Assembly: GCA_910578395.1 (NCBI GenBank)
Contig: CAJTPZ010000004.1
Coordinates: 186,001 to 250,000, forward strand
From: an uncultured Muribaculaceae bacterium
GTDB taxonomy: Bacteria > Bacteroidota > Bacteroidia > Bacteroidales > Muribaculaceae
Reading direction: 5' to 3'
Length of the DNA stretch: 64,000 nt
The notes under the pieces are model-generated. The model was not told where the DNA came from. It was given only the letters and a program-made list of their open reading frames with translations, and searched no databases. Shown here in pieces: positions 26,969-35,916 of the stretch (position 1 is the first letter of the stretch; the number at the start of each line of letters is the position of its first letter). Both the position numbers and the translations under genes were made by a program.

Positions 26969-27838
26969 ATGCGGCTCATCACACTTTTGGCAATCCTATG
27001 CCTCTTTCAGCCGGCGATGCGTGGCATCGTGCCTGTCGGACTCATCAAATTCCACAACGAGACGACCGACACTACCCGTATAACCGAAATGCTGATCGAG
27101 GCAGAGAATATAAGCGATCCAAACGAGCGCATAATCACTCTGGCCAAAAAATTCGACGGAGTGCCGTATGTGGCTTCGACACTTGAAAACGCCGACGGCG
27201 AGGAACAGCTGACAGTCAATCTCGACGAACTCGACTGCACCACGTTTGTCGATGTGGTACTCTCTCTGGCCTACACTGCCGGACAACACCGCTCCTCATG
27301 GCGTGACTTCACTTCCAACCTTGAATGTCTGCGTTACCGAAGCGGAGAAATGGACGGCTATCCATCCCGGCTCCATTACTTCAGCGACTGGGTAGTCGAC
27401 AACACCGCCCGAGGCAACATCAAGGAAGTGACAAACCGTTTTCCTGTCTACAAGGATGTAGTGAAATCACTGAATTTCATTACCCGCAACCGCGACAAGT
27501 ATCCAGCTCTTGCCGACTCTGTAACCTATGAGCGTGTAAAATCATTTGAAATCGGTTACCGTAATCACAGATATCCGGTTGTGGAAGCACGGCATCTTAA
27601 CTCCCGCGATACCCGCAACGCACTTAAAGATGGCGATATCGTTGCCCTGGCAACCAAAACACAAGGACTTGATGTGACTCATCTCGGTTTTATCGTAAAA
27701 GATGACAAAGGGATACCTTACCTGCTTCATGCCTCTTCGGCACAAGGAAAAGTCGTCATAGACAAAGAGCCGCTGATCGAGCGTCTGCGCCGTGACCGCT
27801 CTATTCAAGGCATACGCGTAGTGCGTCTGTCAGAATAA
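26969..27838 (+). CDS. DUF1460 family secreted peptidase/amidase
   Basis: The 289-residue product has a short signal peptide (RLITLLAILCLFQPAMRG) and the DUF1460 NlpC/P60-like core: AKKFDGVPYVASTLE, LDELDCTTFVDVVLSLAYT with the likely catalytic Cys near 91, GYPSRLHYFSDWVVDN with His near 132, and LDVTHLGFIVKDD and PYLLHASSAQGKVV. Family members are envelope cell-wall hydrolases of the N-acetylmuramoyl-L-alanine amidase-like group, probably cutting muropeptides. It follows valS by 25 bp and may be in its transcript. Confidence 0.88.
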   Translation: MRLITLLAILCLFQPAMRGIVPVGLIKFHNETTDTTRITEMLIEAENISDPNERIITLAKKFDGVPYVASTLENADGEEQLTVNLDELDCTTFVDVVLSLAYTAGQHRSSWRDFTSNLECLRYRSGEMDGYPSRLHYFSDWVVDNTARGNIKEVTNRFPVYKDVVKSLNFITRNRDKYPALADSVTYERVKSFEIGYRNHRYPVVEARHLNSRDTRNALKDGDIVALATKTQGLDVTHLGFIVKDDKGIPYLLHASSAQGKVVIDKEPLIERLRRDRSIQGIRVVRLSE

Positions 27839-27937
27839 AGTGAAAATAGATGCCATCCCAGTTTTGCCGGCACAGGCAAATTCTTAATAAACCCGCGGAA
27901 CCCGACACAATCAGCAAGTACCGAATAATACTTCACT

Positions 27938-28786
27938 ATGACTGTAGGTGAGATGTATCGCTTTTTGCGCGACGCCACACTGTCCGACAGCGGAGAGCGT
28001 GAGGCGGTCTCTATAGCGCGATATGTCATGGAATCGGTCATGGGGCTGGATCCTGTAGCACTTGTCACGCGATCGGCCGAGGAAGTACCAAACGCCACAC
28101 TTTCACGCCTTAGAGAAATAGCCATACGGCTCAGTCATGGAGAACCTGTGCAATACATTCTTGGCGAGGCATGGTTTCACGGACTAAAACTGCATGTGAG
28201 TCCCGGTGTGCTTATTCCCCGTCCCGAGACCTCACAGCTTGTCGATCTGATCACCGACATGACCGACGGTCAGGCTGATCTCGACATCATAGATCTTGGA
28301 ACAGGCTCAGGCGCGATAGCCGTAGCTCTCGCCCGATCACTGCGTTTTCCCCACATCACAGCTGTCGATATAAGCGAAACGGCAATTGAAACCGCACGTA
28401 AAAACGCTTCGGATCTCGGCACTGAAATAGACATTGTGAAGGGCGACATGCTCGACACCTCGTCACTTCCCAACGGGCCTTGGCACATTGTAGTAAGCAA
28501 CCCGCCTTACATCGCCCCTGACGAAGCCAAGACCATGGAACGCCGTGTGCTCGACTATGAACCTGGCTTGGCTCTGTTTGCGCCCGAAGGAGATCCGCTA
28601 TGTTTTTACCGGGCAGTTGCGGCTTATGCCCATTCGACTTTACAGGCCGGCGGTATTCTCGCTTTTGAAATCAATCCTGACTATGCTGCCGGACTTGAAA
28701 AGATGTTGCGACAGACCGGATTCAGCGATGTTCAGACCCAACGTGATTTCTGCGGACGTCTGCGCTTTTCATTCTCGCGACGATGA
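27938..28786 (+). CDS. prmC: Release factor glutamine methyltransferase
   Basis: The 282-residue SAM-dependent methyltransferase has an N-terminal helical release-factor-binding domain (1-80), VLIPRPETSQLVDLI near 94-108, the SAM-binding IDLGTGSGAIAVALA near 117-131, and the NPPY catalytic motif (VVSNPPYIAPDE) near 188. It methylates the GGQ glutamine of RF1/RF2. Its stop overlaps recX by 4 bp. The 99 bp upstream hold no recognised gene. Confidence 0.95.
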   Translation: MTVGEMYRFLRDATLSDSGEREAVSIARYVMESVMGLDPVALVTRSAEEVPNATLSRLREIAIRLSHGEPVQYILGEAWFHGLKLHVSPGVLIPRPETSQLVDLITDMTDGQADLDIIDLGTGSGAIAVALARSLRFPHITAVDISETAIETARKNASDLGTEIDIVKGDMLDTSSLPNGPWHIVVSNPPYIAPDEAKTMERRVLDYEPGLALFAPEGDPLCFYRAVAAYAHSTLQAGGILAFEINPDYAAGLEKMLRQTGFSDVQTQRDFCGRLRFSFSRR

Positions 28787-29292
28787 AACCACACAACCGA
28801 AAACCTATTTCTCCCGACGTGGCGCTCGAACGCCTTATGGCGCTCTGTGTCGGGGCCGAACATTGTCGACATGAAATGATGGCGAAACTATCGTCCTGGG
28901 GTATAGCGCCCGACAACGCATCGCGCATCATAGCCACTCTGAAAAAGTCCAAATTCATAGATGACCGACGCTTTGCGGTCGCCTATGCACACGACAAAGC
29001 CCGATTCAATGCATGGGGCAGCCGGAAAATCAGACTCGGACTGCTACAAAAACACATAGCCGCCGACGATATCACCGCGGCACTCGCAGAGATCGATCCT
29101 GAAGATTACCGTCAGGGACTGCTGCAGACCATCCGCTCCAAAATAATCTCACTCGGACCAGAAGTTTCCGCGACCTACGAAGGACGCACAAAAATATTCC
29201 GCCACGCGGCTTCGCGCGGCTTTGAACCCGAAATGATAGCCGGAATACTGCGCGACCGCGGTCTAATGGACGAAATGATGCAATGTCGCTGA
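28783..29292 (+). CDS. recX: Regulatory protein RecX
   Basis: The 169-residue all-helical protein has the three-helix RecX repeats: ALERLMALCVGAEHCRHEMM, FIDDRRFAVAYAHDKARFNAWG (shown in parts), SRKIRLGLLQKHI and the third repeat GRTKIFRHAASRGFEPEMI. RecX modulates RecA filaments. It overlaps prmC by 4 bp and comF by 10 bp, so prmC-recX-comF are translationally coupled. recA is not in this window. Confidence 0.9.
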   Translation: MKPHNRKPISPDVALERLMALCVGAEHCRHEMMAKLSSWGIAPDNASRIIATLKKSKFIDDRRFAVAYAHDKARFNAWGSRKIRLGLLQKHIAADDITAALAEIDPEDYRQGLLQTIRSKIISLGPEVSATYEGRTKIFRHAASRGFEPEMIAGILRDRGLMDEMMQCR

Positions 29293-29990
29293 GAAACATA
29301 CGTGAGATACTGCTCGATATAATCCTGCCGGCACAGTGTGTGGTGTGTGGCCGGGATCTTGCCAATGGAGAACAGGATATATGCCTGCACTGCATGGCTG
29401 CATTTCCACGCGTGACACTGCGATCGATCACCGAAAATGAAATCCACCGCCGTCTCATGACCAAGGATACCGAAATCGAACACGCCGGCGCACTGATGCT
29501 CTACAATCGGGAAAGTACCTATGCCCGCCTCATACACACCGCAAAATACTCCGGCCGCCCGGCACTCTGCCGACGGCTCGGCAACATGCTTGCCAACTCG
29601 CTTATTACATCCGGTTTTTTTGATAGTATCGATCTGATTGTTCCTGTGCCAATGCCGATGTTCAAAAAACTGCGCCGCGGCTACAATCAAAGCGCGGAAA
29701 TCGCACACGGCATATCAGATATCAGCCATATACCTGTGGCGGATGACTGTCTGCGGTCACGCCGTCACTCCACCCAGACACACAAAAATTCCGCCGGCCG
29801 TCTCGAAAACACCCGACATGCCTATTTTATGACACATACCGCCGACTGGAAGGGCGTACGTCACATTCTACTCGTCGACGACGTAATCACCACCGGCGCC
29901 ACAATGCTTGCCTGCGCACACCACCTTCACCAAGGCATACCGGATGTAAAGGTAAGCGTAGCCGCTGTGGCACTTACCACACTGAACTGA
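29283..29990 (+). CDS. ComF family phosphoribosyltransferase-like protein
   Basis: The 235-residue product has an N-terminal double zinc-knuckle (CVVCGRDL and CLHC, residues about 17-37) and a PRTase domain with LIVPVPMPMFKKLRRGYNQS and the PRPP-binding ILLVDDVITTGATML near 196-210. ComF proteins are linked to DNA uptake and recombination; the PRTase substrate is not known. Length and motifs are normal. It ends the prmC-recX-comF operon. Confidence 0.92.
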   Translation: MSLRNIREILLDIILPAQCVVCGRDLANGEQDICLHCMAAFPRVTLRSITENEIHRRLMTKDTEIEHAGALMLYNRESTYARLIHTAKYSGRPALCRRLGNMLANSLITSGFFDSIDLIVPVPMPMFKKLRRGYNQSAEIAHGISDISHIPVADDCLRSRRHSTQTHKNSAGRLENTRHAYFMTHTADWKGVRHILLVDDVITTGATMLACAHHLHQGIPDVKVSVAAVALTTLN

Positions 29991-30050
29991 TCTCTGACTC
30001 ATACCATCAGGAATATCTCACAGGAATAACCAAAAGATGCGTGAATTCAT

Positions 30051-30058
30051 TATCTTTG
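30051..30058 (+). promoter_or_regulatory. -7 promoter box for the DAACS symporter gene
   Basis: TATCTTTG is a perfect TAnnTTTG box, 30 bp before the ATG at 30089. It rules out a GTG at 30041, upstream of the box, as the start. No clear -33 TTTG is visible. Confidence 0.55.
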
Positions 30059-30088
30059 TACATTCACCTCGTCACGCACGATCCTGCC

Positions 30089-31297
30089 ATGACACATTCC
30101 TCCAACAAAAAAAGATGGCGTCCGAGTCTGCTGCTCTGTATCTTCATCGCCATAGGCTGCGGCATCGGCTGCGGTATGTTTTTTCCAATGTGGCTCTCAC
30201 GATGTTTCGCGACTTTCAACGCCATATTCAGCCAGTTTCTCGGATTCTGCATACCGTTGATTATCCTCGGATTTGTCGCACCGGCCATAGCCGATATAGG
30301 AGGACGTGCGGGAAAAATGCTACTATTCACCGCGGCACTCGCCTATGTGGCAACAATGTTTGCCGGTTTTCTCAGCTACTTTACCGGCGTGACGTTCTTT
30401 CCCTCTATGATACAGCCTACCGAATACATCGCAGGTGTCGAAAGCGGCGCCGACGCAGCTCCCGCGCCATTTTTCAATATAGAGATGCCTCCGCTCATGG
30501 CAGTCACATCTGCCCTGGTCATAGCCTTTGTGCTTGGACTCGGTGTGGCCAAACTCACAGCCAAGGACAATGCGCTTCATGAAGTGCTGCGCGGATTCCG
30601 CGATGTCATGGTAAAGGTGATAAGCGGCGTAATCATCCCGTTGCTTCCGCTATACATATTCGGCATATTCCTGTCGATGACTGTCAGCGGTTGTGTAGGC
30701 ATGATACTTTCGACTTTCATCAGGATCATCGCCGTCATCTTTGCCCTGCATTTATTCCTGCTGGTGTTTCAATACTCTGTCACGGCTCTGTTCTCACGCC
30801 ATGGCAAAAACCCATTGAAACTGTTATGGACAATGATGCCCGCATATTTCACCGCACTGGGCACACAATCGTCGGCAGCGACCATTCCCGTCACTCTGAA
30901 ACAGACAATCAAAATGGGTGTGAGCGAGCCTGTAGCCGGATTCACCGTACCGCTCTGTGCCACAATCCACATGTCGGGCAGTGTGCTAAAGCTTGTGGCA
31001 TGCTCGCTGGCTCTGATGATGATCAACGGCATAGCCTACGATACCGGCACATTCGCCTACTTCATAGCCATGCTTGCGATAACAATAATAGCGGCTCCGG
31101 GCGTACCGGGCGGTGCCGTGATGGCCTCACTGGGACTGCTCAGCTCCATACTTGGATTCTCCGAGGCCGACAACGCCCTGATGATAGCGCTCTACATCGC
31201 CATGGACAGCTTCGGCACAGCTTGCAACGTCACAGGCGACGGAGCTCTGTCGCTTATCGTCGACCGCTTCTTTGCAAACAAAACCACAACAACATAA
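30089..31297 (+). CDS. Dicarboxylate/amino acid:cation symporter (DAACS/SLC1 family)
   Basis: The 402-residue protein has eight hydrophobic segments and the two hairpins of the GltPh fold. The C-terminal signature region reads SSAATIPVTLKQTIKMGVSE (near HP1), CATIHMSGSVLKL in TM7, then APGVPGGAVMASLGLL (HP2) and DSFGTACNVTGDGALSLIV in TM8. The DSFGTACNVTGD ending corresponds to the substrate- and Na+-binding DRxRTxxNVxGD motif, but the first Arg is replaced, which may favour neutral or other substrates over acidic ones. The start is set by the promoter box upstream. Confidence 0.88.
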   Translation: MTHSSNKKRWRPSLLLCIFIAIGCGIGCGMFFPMWLSRCFATFNAIFSQFLGFCIPLIILGFVAPAIADIGGRAGKMLLFTAALAYVATMFAGFLSYFTGVTFFPSMIQPTEYIAGVESGADAAPAPFFNIEMPPLMAVTSALVIAFVLGLGVAKLTAKDNALHEVLRGFRDVMVKVISGVIIPLLPLYIFGIFLSMTVSGCVGMILSTFIRIIAVIFALHLFLLVFQYSVTALFSRHGKNPLKLLWTMMPAYFTALGTQSSAATIPVTLKQTIKMGVSEPVAGFTVPLCATIHMSGSVLKLVACSLALMMINGIAYDTGTFAYFIAMLAITIIAAPGVPGGAVMASLGLLSSILGFSEADNALMIALYIAMDSFGTACNVTGDGALSLIVDRFFANKTTTT

Positions 31298-31316
31298 ACT
31301 CCGAAAACCATACACA

Positions 31317-32066
31317 ATGTACCGTCAGTCGATTTTTTCCAATCTTCCCCCGGTCACAAAAAATCTCCTTATCGTCAACCTGCTCATCTGGGTCGCCACA
31401 TGGCTTCTCGGACGCAAAGTAGGTCTCGACATAGCCGATTTCGGCGGGCTTCATTATTTCTCGTCGCCTCTATTCAATCCGGCACAGCTATTTACCTACA
31501 TGTTCATTCATGCTTCATTCATGCATCTGTTCATGAACATGTTTGCACTCTTCATGTTCGGTGGCCTGCTTGAACGCACCCTCGGCTCGGCGAGATTTCT
31601 GTTCTATTACGTTTCGTGCGGCGTTGGAGCGGCTCTTATACAGGAAGGCGTATATGCGATAATGATCAACAATGCCACATCGCACCTCACACCGGCAATG
31701 ATAGATGAAGTGATGAAAAACGGCGCTGCCACCATCGCTCAGGGCATGAACTACATCGATCCCTCGCTCGGCAACTTCAACATACTGATGCACAACGCCA
31801 CTGTTGGAGCCTCAGGCGCTATCTACGGAATATTGCTCGCATTCGGAATGATCTGGCCAAACATGCCTCTCTACCTCATGTTTATTCCCGTGCCGGTCAA
31901 AGCCAAATGGATGGTTGCCGGATATGCCGGAATCGAACTGCTGCTCGGTCTCAAAAACAGCATGGGAGACAACGTCGCCCATTTTGCCCATCTGGGCGGC
32001 ATGCTCATAGGCCTTATCATGATTCTATACTGGAAACGCCACGGATTCTTCTCCAACCGCTGGTAA
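31317..32066 (+). CDS. Rhomboid family intramembrane serine protease, first copy
   Basis: The 249-residue protein has HLFMNMFALFMFG (HxxxN motif), GASGAIYGILLAFG with the catalytic Ser near 167, and AHFAHLGGMLIGLIM with the catalytic His. Six membrane segments fit the core rhomboid fold. A long extracytoplasmic loop lies at about 110-160 (NNATSHLTPAMIDEVMKN). The ATG at 31317 was chosen over an in-frame start at 31272 that lies inside the previous gene. A second rhomboid follows 12 bp later. Confidence 0.92.
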   Translation: MYRQSIFSNLPPVTKNLLIVNLLIWVATWLLGRKVGLDIADFGGLHYFSSPLFNPAQLFTYMFIHASFMHLFMNMFALFMFGGLLERTLGSARFLFYYVSCGVGAALIQEGVYAIMINNATSHLTPAMIDEVMKNGAATIAQGMNYIDPSLGNFNILMHNATVGASGAIYGILLAFGMIWPNMPLYLMFIPVPVKAKWMVAGYAGIELLLGLKNSMGDNVAHFAHLGGMLIGLIMILYWKRHGFFSNRW

Positions 32067-32078
32067 GCTCCGCACTCA

Positions 32079-32936
32079 ATGGCAAACTATCTTTTCAGGT
32101 TCAAAGCCTGGTGGCTGACACGCTCACTGGCCATACGCATCATCATAATCAATGTAGCCACCCTATTTATCGGACGCATAGCGGGAGTGATCATCTCGGC
32201 TGCCTCGGGGGGTGATGCCACGATCGTGTTTGACTGGCTGGCCATGCCTCCGGTAATTGGACAATGGCTTGCGAGACCATGGACCACCATCACCTATATG
32301 TTCACTCAGGAAGATGTGTGGCATACCGCGCTCAATATGCTGTGGCTCTATGGATTCGCCGGCATTTTCCGCATGGCGTGCACATCGCGGCAACTGCTCG
32401 GGCTGTATCTGCTCGGCGGACTCGGGGGAGCCGTCCTCTATGCACTGGTAGCCTATACCGATCCCTGGGCTGCAGGAAGCGGACTCATGGGATCATCGGC
32501 CGCGGTACTCGCAGTCATCACCGGCACAGCAATAGTCATACCCGACTTTCAGGTAAGAGTGTTTCTATTCGGAATGGTGCGCATAAAGTGGATAGCGCTT
32601 ATCCTCGCAATAGTGTTTCTGGCCGGAAGCGGACTCAACGCCATATCGGCACTGACCCATCTCGGCGGCATAGCTGTAGGAGTGGCTTTCGGCATGCAGA
32701 TGCGACGCGGTCACGACATAACAGCCCCGCTCAACCGCCTGCTCGACTCATTGGCCAACCTGTTGCGCAGAAAGCAGCCAGACCCATGGCAAAGACCGAA
32801 GGAGAACCGCAATACAGCATCACAGCCACAACGTAATGTCGACGATGTGCTTGACAAAATCAAACATTCGGGCTTCTCATCACTCACCGACGACGAAAAG
32901 CGGCGATTTTTTGATTTCACCAACCGAAGAAACTGA
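32079..32936 (+). CDS. Rhomboid family intramembrane serine protease, second copy
   Basis: The 285-residue protein has WHTALNMLWLYGFAGIF (HxxxN), GSSAAVLAVITG with catalytic Ser near 147, and LTHLGGIAVGVAFGM with the catalytic His. It has a cytosolic C-terminal tail of about 75 residues ending VLDKIKHSGFSSLTDDEKRR, typical of Bacteroidales rhomboids. It is diverged from its neighbour rather than a recent duplicate. Substrates are unknown. Confidence 0.9.
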   Translation: MANYLFRFKAWWLTRSLAIRIIIINVATLFIGRIAGVIISAASGGDATIVFDWLAMPPVIGQWLARPWTTITYMFTQEDVWHTALNMLWLYGFAGIFRMACTSRQLLGLYLLGGLGGAVLYALVAYTDPWAAGSGLMGSSAAVLAVITGTAIVIPDFQVRVFLFGMVRIKWIALILAIVFLAGSGLNAISALTHLGGIAVGVAFGMQMRRGHDITAPLNRLLDSLANLLRRKQPDPWQRPKENRNTASQPQRNVDDVLDKIKHSGFSSLTDDEKRRFFDFTNRRN

Positions 32937-32937
32937 C

Positions 32938-32945
32938 TAACTTTG
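32938..32945 (+). promoter_or_regulatory. -7 promoter box for the RNA methyltransferase gene
   Basis: TAACTTTG overlaps the end of the second rhomboid gene's trailing sequence and matches TAnnTTTG. A TTG inside the box opens the same frame as the next gene but would lie upstream of the transcript start, so it is not the start codon. Confidence 0.5.
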
Positions 32946-32987
32946 CAGACAGAATATCCCAACCCACCACAGGAGGACAAAAAGACA

Positions 32988-34625
32988 ATGGAGCGATTTG
33001 AAATGGTGGCCAAAACCTTCCAGGGACTTGAAGAAATTTTGGCAGAAGAACTACGCGCATTAGGCGCAGAAAACGTGCAGCCCGGTTGCCGCATGGTGTC
33101 ATTTGACGGAACCCTTGAGACGCTTTATCGCGCCAACATGTGCTGCCGCACAGCCCTGAGGATTCTAAGGCCTTTCTACAAATTCTTCGCATCGTCGACC
33201 GACGAACTGTATGAGATGGCAAAAGAATTTGACTGGGCATCGCTCTTTGGACCAGACAAAACATTTGCAGTCGACACCGTAGCCTACAGTGAGGAATTCA
33301 CCCACTCGCGCTACGCCACTTACCGTGTCAAGGACGCGATCGTCGACTGGTTCCGCGACCACTACGGCGACAAACGCCCGCGTGTTTCGACACAGGACGC
33401 CGACATACTCATCAATCTCCACATCGACGGTGACCGCGTAACCCTGTCGCTCGACAGTTCGGGCGAATCGCTCCACAAGCGCGGCTACCGCGCGGCGCAG
33501 ACCGAAGCCCCCATCAACGAGGTGCTTGCGGCCGGCATCATCCTCCGTTCGGGCTGGAGAGGCGAATGCCCCCTTATCGACCCGATGTGCGGTTCGGGCA
33601 CTTTCCTGATCGAGGCTGCCTTAATCGCCGCCAATATAAATCCGGGGGTATTCCGCTCAAAGTTTGCATTCGAGAGCTGGAAAGATTTTGACGCCGATCT
33701 GTTCGACAGCATTTATAACGACGACTCACAGGAACGCGAAGTTACATGCCGCATCATAGGCGCCGATATATCACCCGCAGCCATCGCGATCGCCCAACGC
33801 AACATACGCAGCGCAGGCGTACAGAAATACATCAACATACAGGCAAAAAGCCTCGCACAGTGGGACGATGCACCCGAAGGCGGAATGATCATCACCAATC
33901 CCCCTTATGGCGAACGCATCAATGTAGCCGACATGGAAGGACTCTATGCTTTGCTCGGAAGCAAGCTCAAGCACGTTTTCCAGGGCTATCACGCATGGGT
34001 AATAGGCTACCGTGACGAGTATTTTGCAAAGATAGGTCTCGCCCCTTCTGAAAAAATCCCCCTGCTCAATGGCGCATTGCAGTGCACTCTCATGGAGTAT
34101 GTGATATTTGAAGGAAAACGCAGCGAGTTCCGCAAGGCCGGCGGAGAGTTCAAGCATCGTGACCGTTTCGAACACCGCGACACCGACCGCAAGCCTGCAC
34201 GACGCCGTCTGTCAGATGACGAATGGAAAGCCGGAGCAGCAAAAAAAGGATTCGGCGGACGCGACGGACGGCAGACTCCGGGCGACAGATTCAGAAAAGC
34301 ATTCGACAAAGCTTCTGATAGACCATCACGCCGGTCAGCCGACAAAGACAACCGTCCCGAACGACGCCCGCGGCGCGACAACGAGAACGGAAGTCCATTC
34401 AACACACGCGGACGCGAAGACCGACAACGCAACACAAGAGGGCGCCGCTTTGCCGACAGTCCGTATCCTTTCCAGAAAAAAGAGAAGACAGGTCTCCAGA
34501 TCGAAGGCAAGACTCCATCACTGCCCCCATCCGACGGCCCGATCATGAGAGAGCGTCGCGCAGGATGGAAAACCCGTCCGGACTTCACGGCAAAACAAGA
34601 AAACGATACCGATAACAAGGATTAA
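32988..34625 (+). CDS. THUMP-domain class I SAM-dependent RNA methyltransferase with Arg/Asp-rich tail
   Basis: The 545-residue protein has an N-terminal ferredoxin-like and THUMP region (1-165), then an RlmL/RlmKL-N type methyltransferase domain: SGESLHKRGYRA, LRSGWRGECPLIDPMCGSGT (SAM motif near 195-215) and IITNPPYGERI near 305. It should make m2G in rRNA or tRNA. A tail of about 150 residues (395-545) is extremely rich in Arg, Asp and Gly (KHRDRFEHRDTDRKPARRR and similar) and is probably disordered and RNA-binding. AGGAGG at 32971-32976, 11 nt before the ATG at 32988, is a rare clear Shine-Dalgarno here and fixes the start. Confidence 0.9.
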   Translation: MERFEMVAKTFQGLEEILAEELRALGAENVQPGCRMVSFDGTLETLYRANMCCRTALRILRPFYKFFASSTDELYEMAKEFDWASLFGPDKTFAVDTVAYSEEFTHSRYATYRVKDAIVDWFRDHYGDKRPRVSTQDADILINLHIDGDRVTLSLDSSGESLHKRGYRAAQTEAPINEVLAAGIILRSGWRGECPLIDPMCGSGTFLIEAALIAANINPGVFRSKFAFESWKDFDADLFDSIYNDDSQEREVTCRIIGADISPAAIAIAQRNIRSAGVQKYINIQAKSLAQWDDAPEGGMIITNPPYGERINVADMEGLYALLGSKLKHVFQGYHAWVIGYRDEYFAKIGLAPSEKIPLLNGALQCTLMEYVIFEGKRSEFRKAGGEFKHRDRFEHRDTDRKPARRRLSDDEWKAGAAKKGFGGRDGRQTPGDRFRKAFDKASDRPSRRSADKDNRPERRPRRDNENGSPFNTRGREDRQRNTRGRRFADSPYPFQKKEKTGLQIEGKTPSLPPSDGPIMRERRAGWKTRPDFTAKQENDTDNKD

Positions 34626-34644
34626 GAAATAATATACCTCCACT

Positions 34645-35916
34645 ATGCGCATACTTCTGCTCGGCAGCGGCGGCCGCGAATCGGCTCTCGCATGGAAAAT
34701 TTCACAGAGCCCCAAAGTTGAAAAACTATACATCGCACCCGGCAACGGTGGCACAGGAGCCTATGGCGAAAACATCGCACTCAGTCCCCTCGATTTTCCC
34801 GCAATCGAGAAGACAGTGGCCGACCTTGGCATCGACATGATCGTGGTGGGTAACGAAGATCCGCTTGTAGCAGGCATCACCGACTACTTCGAGGGCAAAG
34901 ATGTGCTCGTCGTAGGTCCGACAAAAGCAGGCGCCGAGCTCGAAGGCAGCAAGGACGTGGCAAAAGCATTCATGACCCGTCATGAAATACCCACAGCACG
35001 CTACCGCAGTTTCACTGCCGATACGCTCGACGAGGGTATGAAGTTTCTTGAGACACTCAAAGCCCCCTACGTACTCAAAGCCGACGGCCTGGCAGCAGGA
35101 AAAGGCGTGCTTATCATCGACTCGCTCGACAAAGCCAAAGAAGCACTTGCCGAAATGCTCGGCGGCATGTTTGGCGCCTCATCGGCAACAGTCGTGATCG
35201 AGGAGTTTCTCAGCGGCATAGAGTGCTCGGTGTTCGTGCTTACCGACGGCAATGGCAACTACCGTATTCTTCCCGTGGCAAAAGACTACAAGCGCGTGGG
35301 CGAAGGCGATACAGGCCTCAACACAGGCGGCATGGGCGCGGTAAGTCCGGTACCTTTTGCCGACGAGACTTTCATGAAAAAAGTAGAGGAACGCATCATC
35401 CTCCCTACTATCAGAGGGCTCATTGAGGAAAAACGCATCTACCGCGGCTTCATTTTCCTTGGTCTCATCAATGTTGACGGCGAGCCAATGGTGATCGAGT
35501 ACAATGTGCGTATGGGAGACCCGGAGACCGAAGCCGTGATGCCACGCATATCCTCCGACATAGTGCCCCTGCTTGAGGCCACCGCCAAAGGCGACCTCGG
35601 CAATCTGCCGCTTGAACACTCACCTCTGGCGGCTGCCACCGTGATAGCCGTTTCAGCCGGATATCCGGAAGCCTACGAAAAAGGCAAAACCATCACCGGA
35701 ATAGACGCGGTCGACGAGTCGGTCATATTCCACGCCGGCACAAAAACCGACGGCAACTCGGTTGTCACTTCAGGCGGACGTGTCCTGGCCGTCACTTCGC
35801 TTGCGGCTACTCTTACCGAGGCTCTTGAAAAGAGCTACAGATCCCTCTCCCGTATAAGTTTCGACGGCATGGCATTCCGCCGCGATATCGGCCGCGATGT
35901 CACCTCTGAAAAGTGA
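34645..35916 (+). CDS. purD: Phosphoribosylamine-glycine ligase
   Basis: The 423-residue ATP-grasp enzyme has the N-terminal LLLGSGGRESALAWKI, the ATP-binding PYVLKADGLAAGKGVLI, EEFLSGIECSVFVLTDG, NTGGMGAVSPVPFADE and VIEYNVRMGDPETEAVMP. It makes GAR in purine synthesis. The length is typical. It ends 4 bp into the overlapping GTG start of the next gene. Confidence 0.97.
   Translation: MRILLLGSGGRESALAWKISQSPKVEKLYIAPGNGGTGAYGENIALSPLDFPAIEKTVADLGIDMIVVGNEDPLVAGITDYFEGKDVLVVGPTKAGAELEGSKDVAKAFMTRHEIPTARYRSFTADTLDEGMKFLETLKAPYVLKADGLAAGKGVLIIDSLDKAKEALAEMLGGMFGASSATVVIEEFLSGIECSVFVLTDGNGNYRILPVAKDYKRVGEGDTGLNTGGMGAVSPVPFADETFMKKVEERIILPTIRGLIEEKRIYRGFIFLGLINVDGEPMVIEYNVRMGDPETEAVMPRISSDIVPLLEATAKGDLGNLPLEHSPLAAATVIAVSAGYPEAYEKGKTITGIDAVDESVIFHAGTKTDGNSVVTSGGRVLAVTSLAATLTEALEKSYRSLSRISFDGMAFRRDIGRDVTSEK

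Noticed and set aside
30041..30088. A GTG start 48 bp upstream for the symporter
   Set aside because: It lies upstream of the promoter box and would add residues without a family match.
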